Assembly (NCBI GenBank): GCA_031262225.1
Contig: JAISIC010000058.1
Coordinates: forward strand, 34,369 to 98,368
DNA: 64,000 nucleotides
Direction: 5' to 3'
DNA from: Ruminococcus sp.
GTDB lineage: Bacteria > Bacillota > Clostridia > Oscillospirales > Ruminococcaceae
In this document: piece after piece, positions 42,060-51,372 of the stretch
Position numbering within the stretch: the first letter of the stretch is position 1
Layout of the letters: each line of letters starts with the position of its first letter
Made by a program: the position numbers and the translations under genes
The notes under the pieces: generated by a model
The model's database searches: none
What the model was told of the DNA's origin: nothing
The model's input: only the letters and a program-made list of their open reading frames with translations

Positions 42060-42938
42060 TCACCTTTCTAATGAGCGGAGAGACCGCATTTCTTCTTTGG
42101 ATAATGCAATTTTGCCGTCTTTGATTATTGTTACCTCGTCTTTATGGACGATAACGGGCGGAGTTGCCTCTTCGCCCTCTTTGCGGACTTTCAGCTTGCC
42201 TGTGAGGAGATTCACATCCTCGACTGTGCCGTTAAAATTCCCGACTGTCGCACTCTTAACCGAGATATATGCACCGGTTTTCGGGGTGATTGAAAGGAGC
42301 TCGTCATAAACATCCTGTTCATATTTGAGACAGCACATAAGTCTGCCACACGTTCCGCTGATCTTCATGGGGTTCAAAGACAGCCCCTGTTCCTTTGCCA
42401 TCTTGATTGAAACGGGGTTGAAGTCACCAAGGAATACCTTACAGCAAAACTGTCTGCCGCAAATCCCGAGCCCTCCGATTATCTTTGCTTCGTCGCGGAC
42501 GCCGATCTGGCGAAGCTCGATTCGCGTTTTGAAGACGCTCGCCAAGTCTTTGACAAGTTCGCGGAAATCAACCCTCGATTCGGCGGTGAAATAGAAAAGA
42601 ATTTTACTGTTATCAAAGGCACATTCAACGTCAACGAGTGCCATTTTCAGTCCGTGAGAAGCGATCTTTTCTTCGCAGATTTTCGCGGCATATTTCGCTC
42701 TCTGTTTATTTGCTTCAATCGACTTGAGGTCGTTATCTGTTGCGATTCGCACGATATTTTTAAGGGTTATCCCCATAGCCTGCACATCTGCTTCTTTGTT
42801 TGCAACAACAACCTCGCCGCATTCGATTCCGCGAACGGTATCGACGATGACGTGCTGCCCTTCATCTGCTGTCAGCCCGTTTGGTGAAAAATAGTAGGTT
42901 TTGCCGGCTTCGCGAAACCTAACTCCGATTACTTCCAT
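42060..42938 (-). CDS. ricT: RicT/YaaT, PSP1-domain iron-sulfur protein
   Basis: 292 residues. The PSP1 C-terminal domain carries the Cys pattern of RicT: ICGRQFCC and CGRLMCC, plus upstream KMALVDVECAF. In Bacillus, RicT joins RicA and RicF in an iron-sulfur complex that promotes mRNA processing by RNase Y and affects competence, biofilm and sporulation. It starts with AAGGA 7 nt upstream. Its own consensus promoter overlaps the 3' end of holB, the normal upstream neighbour. Confidence 0.95.
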   Translation of the reverse strand: MEVIGVRFREAGKTYYFSPNGLTADEGQHVIVDTVRGIECGEVVVANKEADVQAMGITLKNIVRIATDNDLKSIEANKQRAKYAAKICEEKIASHGLKMALVDVECAFDNSKILFYFTAESRVDFRELVKDLASVFKTRIELRQIGVRDEAKIIGGLGICGRQFCCKVFLGDFNPVSIKMAKEQGLSLNPMKISGTCGRLMCCLKYEQDVYDELLSITPKTGAYISVKSATVGNFNGTVEDVNLLTGKLKVRKEGEEATPPVIVHKDEVTIIKDGKIALSKEEMRSLRSLER

Positions 42939-42967
42939 TGTTTAATCCTTTTGTTTTTACTCTCTAT

Positions 42968-42996
42968 ATTATACTATATATTATTTAGTTTGTCAA
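42968..42996 (-). promoter_or_regulatory. Promoter of ricT
   Basis: Minus strand: TTGACA (42996-42991), 17-bp spacer, TATAAT (42973-42968). It overlaps the last codons and stop of holB, giving ricT an internal promoter in the conserved cluster. Confidence 0.75.
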
Positions 42997-43886
42997 GAAG
43001 AAAATATATTAGCTGTTACCACAGCCCCTGTCAAAGGCGTGTTGGTAATGTATGACAGCTTTTTTGATTCGCTTTCGATTATGTCAAAATATGCAGTCAG
43101 CCGCCGCAATGAGAATTTTTTAGCTAATGCTTTCGCTTCTTCTTCACAGGGTGAAGCCGGATTGTCACACTTTCCTGTTTCGCATAATATCACGGCATCG
43201 CGGAGGATTTTTTCAAATGCTTTGAGCGTTTTTTTAAGCCTTGCTCTTGCCTCTGTCGTGTCGGAAGATTCATGCAAAACCGCAGAAAAGCTATATTCAT
43301 CGCCCGAAAGAAGCGCGTTTGAAAGCTTTGAAGCTCTTTCAAAATACGGGGCGTTAATTTCGGCTGTAAATTCGCCCTTGATATCGCGGACTTCAATCAC
43401 CACGGAACGCGAAAGGATAGTCGGCAATAAAACGCCGGGGTCTGTGACGGTGAAGATAAACTGCACGCCGCCGGGAGGCTCTTCGATAGATTTAAGTAAT
43501 ATGTTTTGCGACTGGATCGCGGTGTTGTCAAAATCGGGAAAAAAATATATCTTGCGGTCGGTGTCGTTGGGCATAATCGCCGTGTCGGACACAACCTGCC
43601 GCATTGTGTCGCGGGTGTATATTAAGGTCTTTCCTGTACGCTCGGGGATGATAAAATCGGGGTGGGTGCCCCCTAAAATCCGTCTGCAATGGCGGCATTC
43701 ACCACAAGGTGCGATTATATCGCCTTCGGTGGGATTTTCACAGATTAATAGTGCTGCAAAATAGCGTGCAACCGTTTTTCGCCCCGCACCTTCTTCGCCC
43801 GAAAATATAATCGAATGGGGCATACGCCCGCTTTTTTTCATGGACGACAGTTTTTTAATTATGTCGTCTTTTCCGATTAAATTCAT
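42993..43886 (-). CDS. holB: DNA polymerase III delta-prime subunit
   Basis: 297-residue clamp-loader AAA+ subunit. Walker A-like FSGEEGAGRKTVARYF near residue 28, zinc knuckle CGECRHCRRI, and the AAA region FIFTVTDPGVLLPTILSRSV. The length is close to other HolB proteins. Its ATG overlaps the stop of the c-di-AMP receptor gene (ATGA). In Bacillus the order is tmk-yaaQ-yaaR-holB-yaaT; here yaaR between yaaQ and holB is missing. Confidence 0.95.
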   Translation of the reverse strand: MNLIGKDDIIKKLSSMKKSGRMPHSIIFSGEEGAGRKTVARYFAALLICENPTEGDIIAPCGECRHCRRILGGTHPDFIIPERTGKTLIYTRDTMRQVVSDTAIMPNDTDRKIYFFPDFDNTAIQSQNILLKSIEEPPGGVQFIFTVTDPGVLLPTILSRSVVIEVRDIKGEFTAEINAPYFERASKLSNALLSGDEYSFSAVLHESSDTTEARARLKKTLKAFEKILRDAVILCETGKCDNPASPCEEEAKALAKKFSLRRLTAYFDIIESESKKLSYITNTPLTGAVVTANIFSS

Positions 43887-44212
43887 ATTTTTAAGAAATC
43901 GGAAACTTCGGTGATGATAATCGTTGCACCGCCGACTGTCACTTCAAGGGGAGCGGATGCGGGAGCTGTTACGCCCTGCATTATGGTGTCGTTGGCGGGA
44001 AGATATTGGATGCGTTTTTTGGAATATTTTTTGATTATTTCGATTATGTTTTCGACCTTTTCGTCAAGGTCACAGATCATGAATGTGGTGTTGCCGCTCC
44101 CCAAAAAGCCGCCCGTTGTCGCAAGCTTGGTGACATAATATCCGTTTTTGGTCAGGTGGGTGAGCACCGCTTTGGAATCGTCACGATTGACTATCGCATA
44201 GATCAGTTTCAT
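43883..44212 (-). CDS. darA: PII-like cyclic di-AMP receptor (DarA/PstA, YaaQ)
   Basis: 109 residues starting MKLIYAIVNRDDSKAV. GG(F)LGSGNTTFMICDL and a QGVTAPASAPLEVTVGGATI C-terminus match the trimeric PII-like c-di-AMP binding family, including the Thr/Gly-rich loop that binds the dinucleotide. I start at ATG 44212, preceded by AGGGAG; a longer frame lies inside the decarboxylase gene. It sits between the decarboxylase and holB, as in other Firmicutes. Confidence 0.95.
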   Translation of the reverse strand: MKLIYAIVNRDDSKAVLTHLTKNGYYVTKLATTGGFLGSGNTTFMICDLDEKVENIIEIIKKYSKKRIQYLPANDTIMQGVTAPASAPLEVTVGGATIIITEVSDFLKI

Positions 44213-45275
44213 ATAAAAGCTCCCTTTGCATATCTTTTTTATCTTTTTCTTGCAATTCTCCTGCAAACTTTGTTTTAGATAAAACCCTGTCAGCAGACGT
44301 TATATCCTCGTCGCTTGACAACCCCGAAAACATGAATAATAAAACTGTGTCGGAAACATATTCCGGCTCGATATTTTCATCTTCGCACAACTTCGCGGCA
44401 CTCTCTAAAGTTTTAATTGCTATCTTATAAGGTTCATCAGTGGTTATATTATATTTATTTTTTATCTGAAAAATCTTTTTTGCAACTTCGTTCATCCTTG
44501 CGATATTCGCAGGTTCGGAAAGAAATTTATTTGCATAGTCTAAAGACATTAAAGTCAAATATGAAGGGCTTGTTGATGAAAAAACCTTGATAATTTCCTT
44601 GTAGCTTTCGGTGAAAAGTTCGTTATTAATGTGCAGATATGCACCGCCTGTTAAGACAGGCAAAGTCTTGTGGGCACTGTCACAGACAAGGTCTGCACCG
44701 GCATCAATAGGGTGATAAAATCCGTCGATAAACTTAAGATATGAGCCGTGTGCGTTGTCGACCATTAAGATTCTGCCGTGACTGTGCGTTATGTCGGCAA
44801 TCGTTTTTATGTCGGCGATGTTCCCGAAATAATCCGGGCTTGTGATATATATATTGGCGTTTGGATTTTCTTTTAAAGCTTTTTCGACCGTTTCGGGCTT
44901 TGTGTCAGGGATCCAGATAACTTTTTTGTTTAAGAGTGTGCAAGCGTCCGAAAAACTTCGGTGTGCGTTTTTGTCTGCGATAATTTTTTCAGAGCCTTGC
45001 AGAGAAATCATAGTTTTAGCTGCAAGGGTTGATCCCTCGGTTGTGAAGATGGTTTTTTTGCTTCCGAAAATCTTTGAAGCGTTTTCTTGGCTTTCCTTGA
45101 TAATCCCCTTCGCCGAAAGCAGAAAATCTGCACCTTTAATCTCGGTTATGTCATATTTATAGATATCTGAAAGGGGGAAATCTGCTATAATCTGCCCTTT
45201 ATGCCCGGGCATATGAAGCCTGTGAGCTTTTCGCTCTGTGAACCGGGTAATAAAATCTACAATAGGAGTTGTCAT
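44181..45275 (-). CDS. Orn/Lys/Arg decarboxylase-family protein, short form
   Basis: 364-residue PLP enzyme. It has the family opening RLHMPGHKGQ, the His-stacking ADKNAHRSFSDAC region, the cofactor Asp in ILMVDNAHGSYL, and the PLP-Lys CDSAHKTLPVLTGG. It is shorter than Bacillus YaaO-like proteins (about 480), missing most of the C-terminal domain. It lies in the tmk/yaaQ cluster but the tmk gene is absent. Its ATG overlaps the kinase stop (ATGA), and its 3' end overlaps darA by 32 nt. It may be inactive or have a narrower role. Confidence 0.85.
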   Translation of the reverse strand: MTTPIVDFITRFTERKAHRLHMPGHKGQIIADFPLSDIYKYDITEIKGADFLLSAKGIIKESQENASKIFGSKKTIFTTEGSTLAAKTMISLQGSEKIIADKNAHRSFSDACTLLNKKVIWIPDTKPETVEKALKENPNANIYITSPDYFGNIADIKTIADITHSHGRILMVDNAHGSYLKFIDGFYHPIDAGADLVCDSAHKTLPVLTGGAYLHINNELFTESYKEIIKVFSSTSPSYLTLMSLDYANKFLSEPANIARMNEVAKKIFQIKNKYNITTDEPYKIAIKTLESAAKLCEDENIEPEYVSDTVLLFMFSGLSSDEDITSADRVLSKTKFAGELQEKDKKDMQRELLYETDLCDSQS

Positions 45276-46708
45276 AGATATTCAATCGGGAGGCGGACTG
45301 TTACCGTCGTGCCCTCGCCTAAAACGCTTTCTACAGTCAAAGTGCCGCCGTGGAGGGTGACAATCTCGTCCGCAACTGCAAGACCTATGCCGGAGCCCCG
45401 ACGTGTGTGGTTTGGTTTGAAAAACTTCGTCTTGATTCTGGGGAGATCTGCTTCCGCGATACCCACTCCGTTGTCGGAAACGGTGATGATAATCTGACCG
45501 TTTTCAAGCCCTGCTTCAACTTCGATTTTGCCGGCAGGGTCGGTGTATTTTACGGCGTTATCGATAATGTTAATGAAAACCTGCCGCAAGCGGTTCTTGT
45601 CGCCGACGATAAAGGGGAGCATATCCGGCTCTTCATATGAAAGCTCTTTGCCCTCTTTTTTCGCCTTTTCTGTGTATATTAAAACTGCTTCGCCAAGCTC
45701 GGCTAAGATATCCATCTTCGCGGGGACGAGGGAGAATCTGCCGCCCTGCATACGCGAGAAGTCAAGGAGCTCTTCAACCATTTGTGAAAGGCGTTCGGAT
45801 TCGGTTGTGATGATATGCATACCCTTTTTGACCGTTTCGGTGTCGTCGGGGTCGCCTTCAATCGTTTCTGCCCAGCCTTTAATGGCGGTGAGGGGGGTGC
45901 GAAGCTCGTGCGATACGCTTGAGATGAACTCGTTTTTAATTGAATCGGAGGTTTGAAGATCCTCCGCCATTTTATTGATAATATCGCAGAGGTCGCCGAT
46001 TTCGTCATCGTTTTTCTTGGCTATTCTTATTGAAAAATCGCCCTTCGCATAACGCCCCGCCATAACCCCGAGGCTTCGCACCGGGACGACGATTGAACGT
46101 ACAAAATACATTCCCGAAATTGCGACTAAAAACATAATCGAGGCGGCAATAACTATCATTGTGAGGATGAGGGTGTCGATCTGGCGGTCGATGTTTTCAA
46201 GGGAACTCATCATGCGGATTGTGCCGTATCCGGCATCGTTTTTCGGGAGCTTCATTGTCACCGCGACGATATTTTCGCCCGAGGGGAGCCTGCCCAAAAA
46301 CGACGTGCTGCCGCTGTTTTCGTTTAGAAGAGAATCATAAAGATCGCGGGTTGCCAGATCATAACGGGGGGAAAAGCCGCTTGAAGTGAGGACTGTGTTG
46401 CCTTTCGTGTCGGTGGCAAGAAGCTCGATCCGCCCCTTTTCGCTCCAGTTTGTGACTGTGTTTTTAACCTCTGTCGAATAGTTTTCCCGGGCGTTATTAT
46501 ATGACCTTGTCAGCAGCCCCGAAACGGTGTTCATTCGTGAGCTGACAAAGGAACGCGCTGTGTTATAATAATAGCTTCTTATCAGAATTGAGCTTGCAAG
46601 CAAAATGCCGACAAGGATTATTAAAATAACAAGAAAGTTATTGATAATCCAACGCCGTAAGGTGCTGTTTTTCTTGCCGAGTATCTTCTCAATCAGCTCT
46701 GTTTTCAT
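45272..46708 (-). CDS. Membrane sensor histidine kinase
   Basis: 478 residues. Two membrane helices (about 23-45 and 180-203) flank a roughly 130-residue extracellular sensor, followed by HAMP, HisKA with the phospho-His box VSHELRTPLTAIKGWAETIE, and HATPase with N box INIIDNAVKYTDP, G1 VSDNGVGIAEADL and G2 GSGIGLAV. Its gene begins right after the response regulator stop. The signal cannot be read from the sequence; it is encoded with the citrate synthase and decarboxylase genes. Confidence 0.95.
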   Translation of the reverse strand: MKTELIEKILGKKNSTLRRWIINNFLVILIILVGILLASSILIRSYYYNTARSFVSSRMNTVSGLLTRSYNNARENYSTEVKNTVTNWSEKGRIELLATDTKGNTVLTSSGFSPRYDLATRDLYDSLLNENSGSTSFLGRLPSGENIVAVTMKLPKNDAGYGTIRMMSSLENIDRQIDTLILTMIVIAASIMFLVAISGMYFVRSIVVPVRSLGVMAGRYAKGDFSIRIAKKNDDEIGDLCDIINKMAEDLQTSDSIKNEFISSVSHELRTPLTAIKGWAETIEGDPDDTETVKKGMHIITTESERLSQMVEELLDFSRMQGGRFSLVPAKMDILAELGEAVLIYTEKAKKEGKELSYEEPDMLPFIVGDKNRLRQVFINIIDNAVKYTDPAGKIEVEAGLENGQIIITVSDNGVGIAEADLPRIKTKFFKPNHTRRGSGIGLAVADEIVTLHGGTLTVESVLGEGTTVTVRLPIEYL

Positions 46709-47416
46709 CTATCTGCGTGCTGTACTCCACTTGTAGCCGAAGCCCCAGATTGTTGTGATATATTTGGGGTTTGAGGGCTCGTCCTCGATCTTCATTCTGA
46801 TTCTTCTGATGTTCACGTCAACAATTTTGTCGTCGCCATAGTAGTTTTCGCCCCAGATATGGCGAAGGATGCTTGCCCTGTCAAGAGCCGTTTCCTGATT
46901 GGCAAGAAAATACTCCATGATCTGATATTCAACCTGTGTTAAGTCGATGGGAACATCGTTCTTTTTTATGGTGCGGCTTTTCGGGTTAAGCTCGAAAGGA
47001 CCGGAGAAGATGCTTTTATCCTCGTCCTCTGCTCTGTCAACCGATATGTTCACACGACGATAGAGAGCGTCCACACGTGCGGTGAGCTCGGAGGGCGAAA
47101 ACGGCTTTGTCATGTAGTCATCGGCACCCTGCATGAGCCCGTTGACCTTGTCCATCTCCTGGGATTTGGCAGAGAGCATCATTATGCCGATGGTGGAACT
47201 TTTGCTTCTCAGCTGCCTGCATACCTCAAAGCCGTCCATTCCCGGCATCATGATATCAAGGATTGCAATCTGGAAATCGCCGTGGTGCTCATCAAAAAGC
47301 TTGATTGCATCCTCGCCGCATCTTGCGTCACGAACTTCATAGCCGGAACGTTTCAGGTTTAGGACCACAAAATCGCGGATTACATCTTCATCTTCGCATA
47401 CAAGAATTTTTTTCAT
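46709..47416 (-). CDS. OmpR-family response regulator
   Basis: 235 residues: receiver domain with the acidic pair CEDED, phospho-acceptor Asp in IAILDIMMPGMDGFEV, and Lys in DYMTKPFSP, then a winged-helix DNA-binding domain ending IRRIRMKIEDEPSNPKYITT with the family GFGYKW. It partners the adjacent kinase. AAAGGAG precedes the ATG. The 90-nt spacer before it is mostly occupied by copy C of the 3' element, so the gene may be read from upstream. Confidence 0.95.
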   Translation of the reverse strand: MKKILVCEDEDVIRDFVVLNLKRSGYEVRDARCGEDAIKLFDEHHGDFQIAILDIMMPGMDGFEVCRQLRSKSSTIGIMMLSAKSQEMDKVNGLMQGADDYMTKPFSPSELTARVDALYRRVNISVDRAEDEDKSIFSGPFELNPKSRTIKKNDVPIDLTQVEYQIMEYFLANQETALDRASILRHIWGENYYGDDKIVDVNIRRIRMKIEDEPSNPKYITTIWGFGYKWSTARR

Positions 47417-47437
47417 AGCTGCTCCTTTGTTTTTTTT

Positions 47438-47506
47438 ACTTACCTCTGCCGGCGGTAACTTTTCAAAGCGAAAAACTAACGCGAAATGCCCGCGGGGGCT
47501 CCCCGC
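47438..47506 (-). repeat. Structured 3' element, copy C (after the VCBS-like lipoprotein gene)
   Basis: On the minus strand the G of the TAG stop begins GCGGGGAGCCCCCGC, followed by CGCGTTAGTTTTTC, a GAAAAG arm and ACCGCCGGCAGAGGTAAGT. It aligns over its whole length with copies A and B with one deletion; the middle stem is TTTTTC/GAAAAG instead of TCTTT/AAAGA. Confidence 0.8.
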
Positions 47507-48843
47507 TATAGCATCCTAAATGAATTATTTATCTCTGCTTCGGTGAGGGAGAGGGGCTCGTCTGAAGGGGCGGTGTTTTTTATATAGTAATCAAAATTAT
47601 CCTTTGTGACCATGTGCTTATATGTGTCAAGGTCTTCTATACGCCCGGGGTTGCCGCCTTCTGTCATCGCTATTCGCAAGAGTTCGGGCATATCTGCAAG
47701 GTCGGCTCCGGGTGTGTATTTGACAAAAACGGTTTCGAGAGTTTCCTCGTCGATCCTTACTGTCACAACGCCGTCCCATCGCCCGGGGAAGAGGAACGCG
47801 TAGCCCTCGTCCGCTGCGTAGTATGAGCTGTATTTTTTAACTAACCTGTAGTTGTCAAGGTATATCCAGTTAACCGATTGCAGGCTTTCGGGCACGGAGG
47901 AAAAGTTGCCGTAGCCCGGGAAGGGTGCTGTCACAGGGATTTCAAGCAATCCGTCGCCGTCTATGTCGGAGCTGTAAAGTCCCGCCGCCCTGACCGTCAT
48001 GTCGGAAAGATTTGACTCGGGAAGATACATAGGGTTGCGAAGCCGCCCCGGTGCGGGGGAATAGACTATGTCGGTGCGGGTTTCCTCGCCGTTTGAAGAA
48101 TCGATATATAAAGCTGCGGTTTTTGCCGTCAATGCCCCTGAGACAATATTCGGGAAATCAACTGCACCCTTTGAAAGCGGTGCAGATCCCCATTCGTAAA
48201 TAAGGTTGCCCTCCACCGAAACGAGGCTGACAAAGGCATCCCTGTCATTCGACGATTTATGAAGAAGACAGAGTTCATAGCGTGAATCTCTGTTTATATC
48301 AACAGTGAAGCAGAGCTCATAGTTATCGGAAAAGTCGCCCGAAAGGCGGTTATCAACATATGAATATATCCTTGCAGTTTTAGAGCCGGAAACTTGAATG
48401 AATCCGACCGTCAAAAGCGGTGTCGGACTGCTCCCGAGGGGGCTTATGATGAGCCTGTCAACATCCGTTCCCACACCGGTATGGTCATAAACCGAATACC
48501 AATCGCCCGCCGCATTTTTATCTAAGATATTCATGCGAAGCGGCGATTCGTTCGCGGTGTTTGTCGTTTTTGCCGAATTTATAGATGCTTCCCGTTCATA
48601 AAACGCAATCGCTTCTGTGCCGCCGTCCCCGTCGATATCCGCGACGGTCACGGCAGAGCGATACTGCCCCGATCTGGGGTATTTCAAAGTTATCCGCTCT
48701 CCCACAGACCTTGTGAGAGCCGCATATATCGCTTCCTGCTCCGCAGACAGTTTAGGCGGCGACAGCAGACTTTCTGTCTGAAATCCGCTTGAACATGAGG
48801 TTAAAAGCATCAGCGATAATAAAACCGTAAAGATTTTTCTCAT
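47506..48843 (-). CDS. Lipoprotein with VCBS/FG-GAP-like repeats
   Basis: 445 residues. Lipobox LLTSC after a short signal peptide. At least three Asp-rich loops resemble calcium-binding VCBS/FG-GAP blades: VADIDGDGGTEAIAFYE, TVDINRDSRYELCLLH and SSDIDGDGLLEIPV, so a beta-propeller is likely. Extracytoplasmic role unknown. It begins 1 nt after the stop of the multi-pass membrane protein, so the two are probably linked. The TAG stop overlaps a GC palindrome. Confidence 0.82.
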   Translation of the reverse strand: MRKIFTVLLSLMLLTSCSSGFQTESLLSPPKLSAEQEAIYAALTRSVGERITLKYPRSGQYRSAVTVADIDGDGGTEAIAFYEREASINSAKTTNTANESPLRMNILDKNAAGDWYSVYDHTGVGTDVDRLIISPLGSSPTPLLTVGFIQVSGSKTARIYSYVDNRLSGDFSDNYELCFTVDINRDSRYELCLLHKSSNDRDAFVSLVSVEGNLIYEWGSAPLSKGAVDFPNIVSGALTAKTAALYIDSSNGEETRTDIVYSPAPGRLRNPMYLPESNLSDMTVRAAGLYSSDIDGDGLLEIPVTAPFPGYGNFSSVPESLQSVNWIYLDNYRLVKKYSSYYAADEGYAFLFPGRWDGVVTVRIDEETLETVFVKYTPGADLADMPELLRIAMTEGGNPGRIEDLDTYKHMVTKDNFDYYIKNTAPSDEPLSLTEAEINNSFRML

Positions 48844-49956
48844 CTAAAATAAATCATCAATATTGGTGTTTTCGAGCTGTGCCTTTTCTTCTTTTTGTAT
48901 CTCGTCGTCGGCTGATTCAATCGAGATTTCATCCATTTCGGTGGATTCCTTTGCAAGCTCGGTTATCCAGTGTTCACGCCGCCCTTCTTTATAGGTCATC
49001 CTCTCCATCTCGCGGTATGAAAAATCGGTGAAACAGCCGAGGATTATCGCGATAACGGCAACGGCAAGACCTATGTCGGCGATATCGGGGAGATTGATAA
49101 CCCCGATCTGATCATAGGGGAGCAGCACATACATGACAAAGCGGGGAATTACCGACACGGAGATGGTGATTACCGCCGCATATCCCCAGAAAATCATCGA
49201 AAGGCGGGAAAAACGCTCCTCCATCGAGGCAAAGACCCTGATCATCGCAAGGAAAAAGAATACTAATATTATATCTGCAAAGACGATATACATTCTTTCG
49301 GAAAGAAGGTTTATTATCCTTGTTTCTTCTTGAGTTTCAAAGAAAATCGCGAAAACTTCGAGCGTTTTCATAACAGGGATTGATAACAGGAAAAAGCAGT
49401 TGAGCTTTGAAACGCCCTCGCCTTTGAACATATTCGCGGCAACGGTGAAGAGGGTTATCGCCGCAAATGCTAAGAGCACAAAATCAACCCAGTCTGTCGC
49501 CGTGAGCCCTTCAAGCACCGGAGTTTTAAGGTCGTCGTCGGTGATCCCCGTGTTTTTCAGGTTGTTTGCACGAACCACAAGGCTTATCCGCATGAAGATA
49601 TCGAAGATGAAGGTTCCTGCACAGACAAGCATTGCCGCACCCGAACCGCCGCGATAGTTTTTGGCGAGTGCGGGGGCGGGGAGCCCCATCGGGTTATACA
49701 TTGTCGCGGTGCCGGAAATCTTATCCTCCGATTTCCCGAAGATAAGGATGAGAGCAATGAGGAAGAGCCCTATGACTATCGCCATGAGCGGGTAGTCTTG
49801 CATTATATCGCGGTTTATATAAAGTCCTGTGTTGATATCAACATTTGTTTGAATCTGATAAACCCTTAAGACCGTCGCTGATATAAGCGTTAGTATAAAT
49901 ATCGGGATTGACAGCTTCCTGTCAAGAACAAATCGGAGTTTTTTATTATTAGCCAT
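48844..49956 (-). CDS. Multi-pass membrane protein of unknown function
   Basis: About 370 residues, starting MANNKKLRFVLDRKLS with AGAGGGCAG upstream; an earlier in-frame ATG at 50010 lies inside the citrate synthase gene. About eight hydrophobic segments are visible (for example SIPIFILTLISATVL, MAIVIGLFLIALILIFG, ADIILVFFFLAMIRVF). The last 60 residues are hydrophilic, acidic and probably cytoplasmic. I do not recognise the family. It lies between citrate synthase and the lipoprotein in a tight operon. Confidence 0.75.
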   Translation of the reverse strand: MANNKKLRFVLDRKLSIPIFILTLISATVLRVYQIQTNVDINTGLYINRDIMQDYPLMAIVIGLFLIALILIFGKSEDKISGTATMYNPMGLPAPALAKNYRGGSGAAMLVCAGTFIFDIFMRISLVVRANNLKNTGITDDDLKTPVLEGLTATDWVDFVLLAFAAITLFTVAANMFKGEGVSKLNCFFLLSIPVMKTLEVFAIFFETQEETRIINLLSERMYIVFADIILVFFFLAMIRVFASMEERFSRLSMIFWGYAAVITISVSVIPRFVMYVLLPYDQIGVINLPDIADIGLAVAVIAIILGCFTDFSYREMERMTYKEGRREHWITELAKESTEMDEISIESADDEIQKEEKAQLENTNIDDLF

Positions 49957-49969
49957 TTTAACTGCCCTC

Positions 49970-51367
49970 TTATCTTTCATCAACTGGTGTATAGCTTCTG
50001 AGTTTCGCAATTGCTTTATATGCAGGTCGGATTATGCGTTTGCCGGTGAGGAGTTCTTCTATGCGGTGTGCAGCCCAGCCGGTTATTCTTGATACCGCGA
50101 AGAGCGGCGTATAGAGCTCGGGCGGAACTCCCAGCATTTTATAAACAAGCCCCGAATACATATCGACATTCGCACAGATTGCCTTGTCGGCACCGCGAAT
50201 TTCTGCGAAAAGCCCGGGGGTCAGTCTCTCTATGGCGTCAAGGAGGCAAAACTCGCGTTCATACTCCGTGCCCTCTGCAATTTTCAGAGCGTTTTCTTTG
50301 AGAGCTTTTGCCCTCGGGTCGGACACTGTATATACCGCGTGCCCCATCCCGTAGATAAGCCCCGAACCATCCCCGGCTTCCTTTTTAAGCACCTTGACTA
50401 TCATATCGGAGACAGCACTGTCGGAATAGTCGCCGCCCGTCTTCTCGCGAAACTCGTCTGTCTGTGCCATAACCTTGGCGTTCGCACCGCCGTGGCGGGG
50501 ACCTTTAAGCGATCCTATCGCACCGCCGTATGCGGAATATGCGTCGGTTCCCGAAGAGGTCAAAGTCCTGCACACAAAGGTTGAGTTATTGCCGCCGCCG
50601 TGCTCGGCGTGTAAAATCAGGCAAAGGTCAAGAAGCAGTGCTTCTTCTTTGGTATAATTCCTGTCGGCACGAAGTGTTGAGAGTATGCTCTCTGCGACGC
50701 TTTCTTCGGGGATTGACGGGTGCATAAAGAGGCTGTCGTTATCAAAAATCCGCTTCTTAATCTGATAGGAATCAACCATAATCGACGGAAGTCGTGCGAT
50801 AATCGAAATCGCCCGCAAAAGTTCCTTTTCCACCGACATATCTTCGGGGTCGTCGTCGTAAGAATAAAGGGCAGAGACCGAACGCACCATCTTGTTCATG
50901 ATATTGCGGGACGGTGCTTTGAAGATCATATCCTCCGAAAAGCCGCTCGGAAGCACGCGAAAATCGGTCAAAAGCTCGTCAAACTCTGCAAACTCCGCTT
51001 TGGTCGGAAGCTCCCCGAAAAGGAGCAGATAGGCAGTTTCTTCAAAGCCGAAACGCGATTTTGCCGTGGTCTCACTGATTATTTCATTTATATTGATGCC
51101 GCGATAAAAAAGCTCGCCGGGAATAGCCTTTTTTTCGCCCTCGTCAATCACATAGCCGTGGACGTTGCAGATGTTTGTTATCCCTGCGACAACGCCTGTG
51201 CCGTCGGCGTTGCGAAGCCCCCTCTTGACGCTGTATTTTTCATATAGCGACGGGTCTATTTTGTTGAGAGCACATACCTTGCCGATAAGTTTTTCAAGCT
51301 CTGCTCTATCATAAGCGGTTCTGTTCACGATATAACTAAAATCTCCCAAACTAATACTATATACCAT
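49970..51367 (-). CDS. gltA: Citrate synthase
   Basis: About 465 residues in the large clostridial form. It condenses oxaloacetate and acetyl-CoA. The N-terminal KIDPSLYEKYSVKRGLRNAD region, the catalytic His in LILHAEHGGGNNSTF, the second His in GSLKGPRHGGANAKVM, the GMGHAVY loop, and the ending GWAAHRIEELLTGKRIIRPA are intact. The start is uncertain: ATG 51367 has no ribosome site but lies 5 nt after a consensus promoter (leaderless?); GTG 51328 has GGGAG but 14 nt away. It heads an operon reaching the two-component system. Confidence 0.93.
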   Translation of the reverse strand: MVYSISLGDFSYIVNRTAYDRAELEKLIGKVCALNKIDPSLYEKYSVKRGLRNADGTGVVAGITNICNVHGYVIDEGEKKAIPGELFYRGININEIISETTAKSRFGFEETAYLLLFGELPTKAEFAEFDELLTDFRVLPSGFSEDMIFKAPSRNIMNKMVRSVSALYSYDDDPEDMSVEKELLRAISIIARLPSIMVDSYQIKKRIFDNDSLFMHPSIPEESVAESILSTLRADRNYTKEEALLLDLCLILHAEHGGGNNSTFVCRTLTSSGTDAYSAYGGAIGSLKGPRHGGANAKVMAQTDEFREKTGGDYSDSAVSDMIVKVLKKEAGDGSGLIYGMGHAVYTVSDPRAKALKENALKIAEGTEYEREFCLLDAIERLTPGLFAEIRGADKAICANVDMYSGLVYKMLGVPPELYTPLFAVSRITGWAAHRIEELLTGKRIIRPAYKAIAKLRSYTPVDER

Positions 51368-51372
51368 ATTTA

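Noticed and set aside
44213..44266. Extended N-terminus of the c-di-AMP receptor (MQENCKKKIKK start)
   Set aside because: The extension overlaps the decarboxylase gene in another frame, is not part of the family, and AGGGAG supports ATG 44212.
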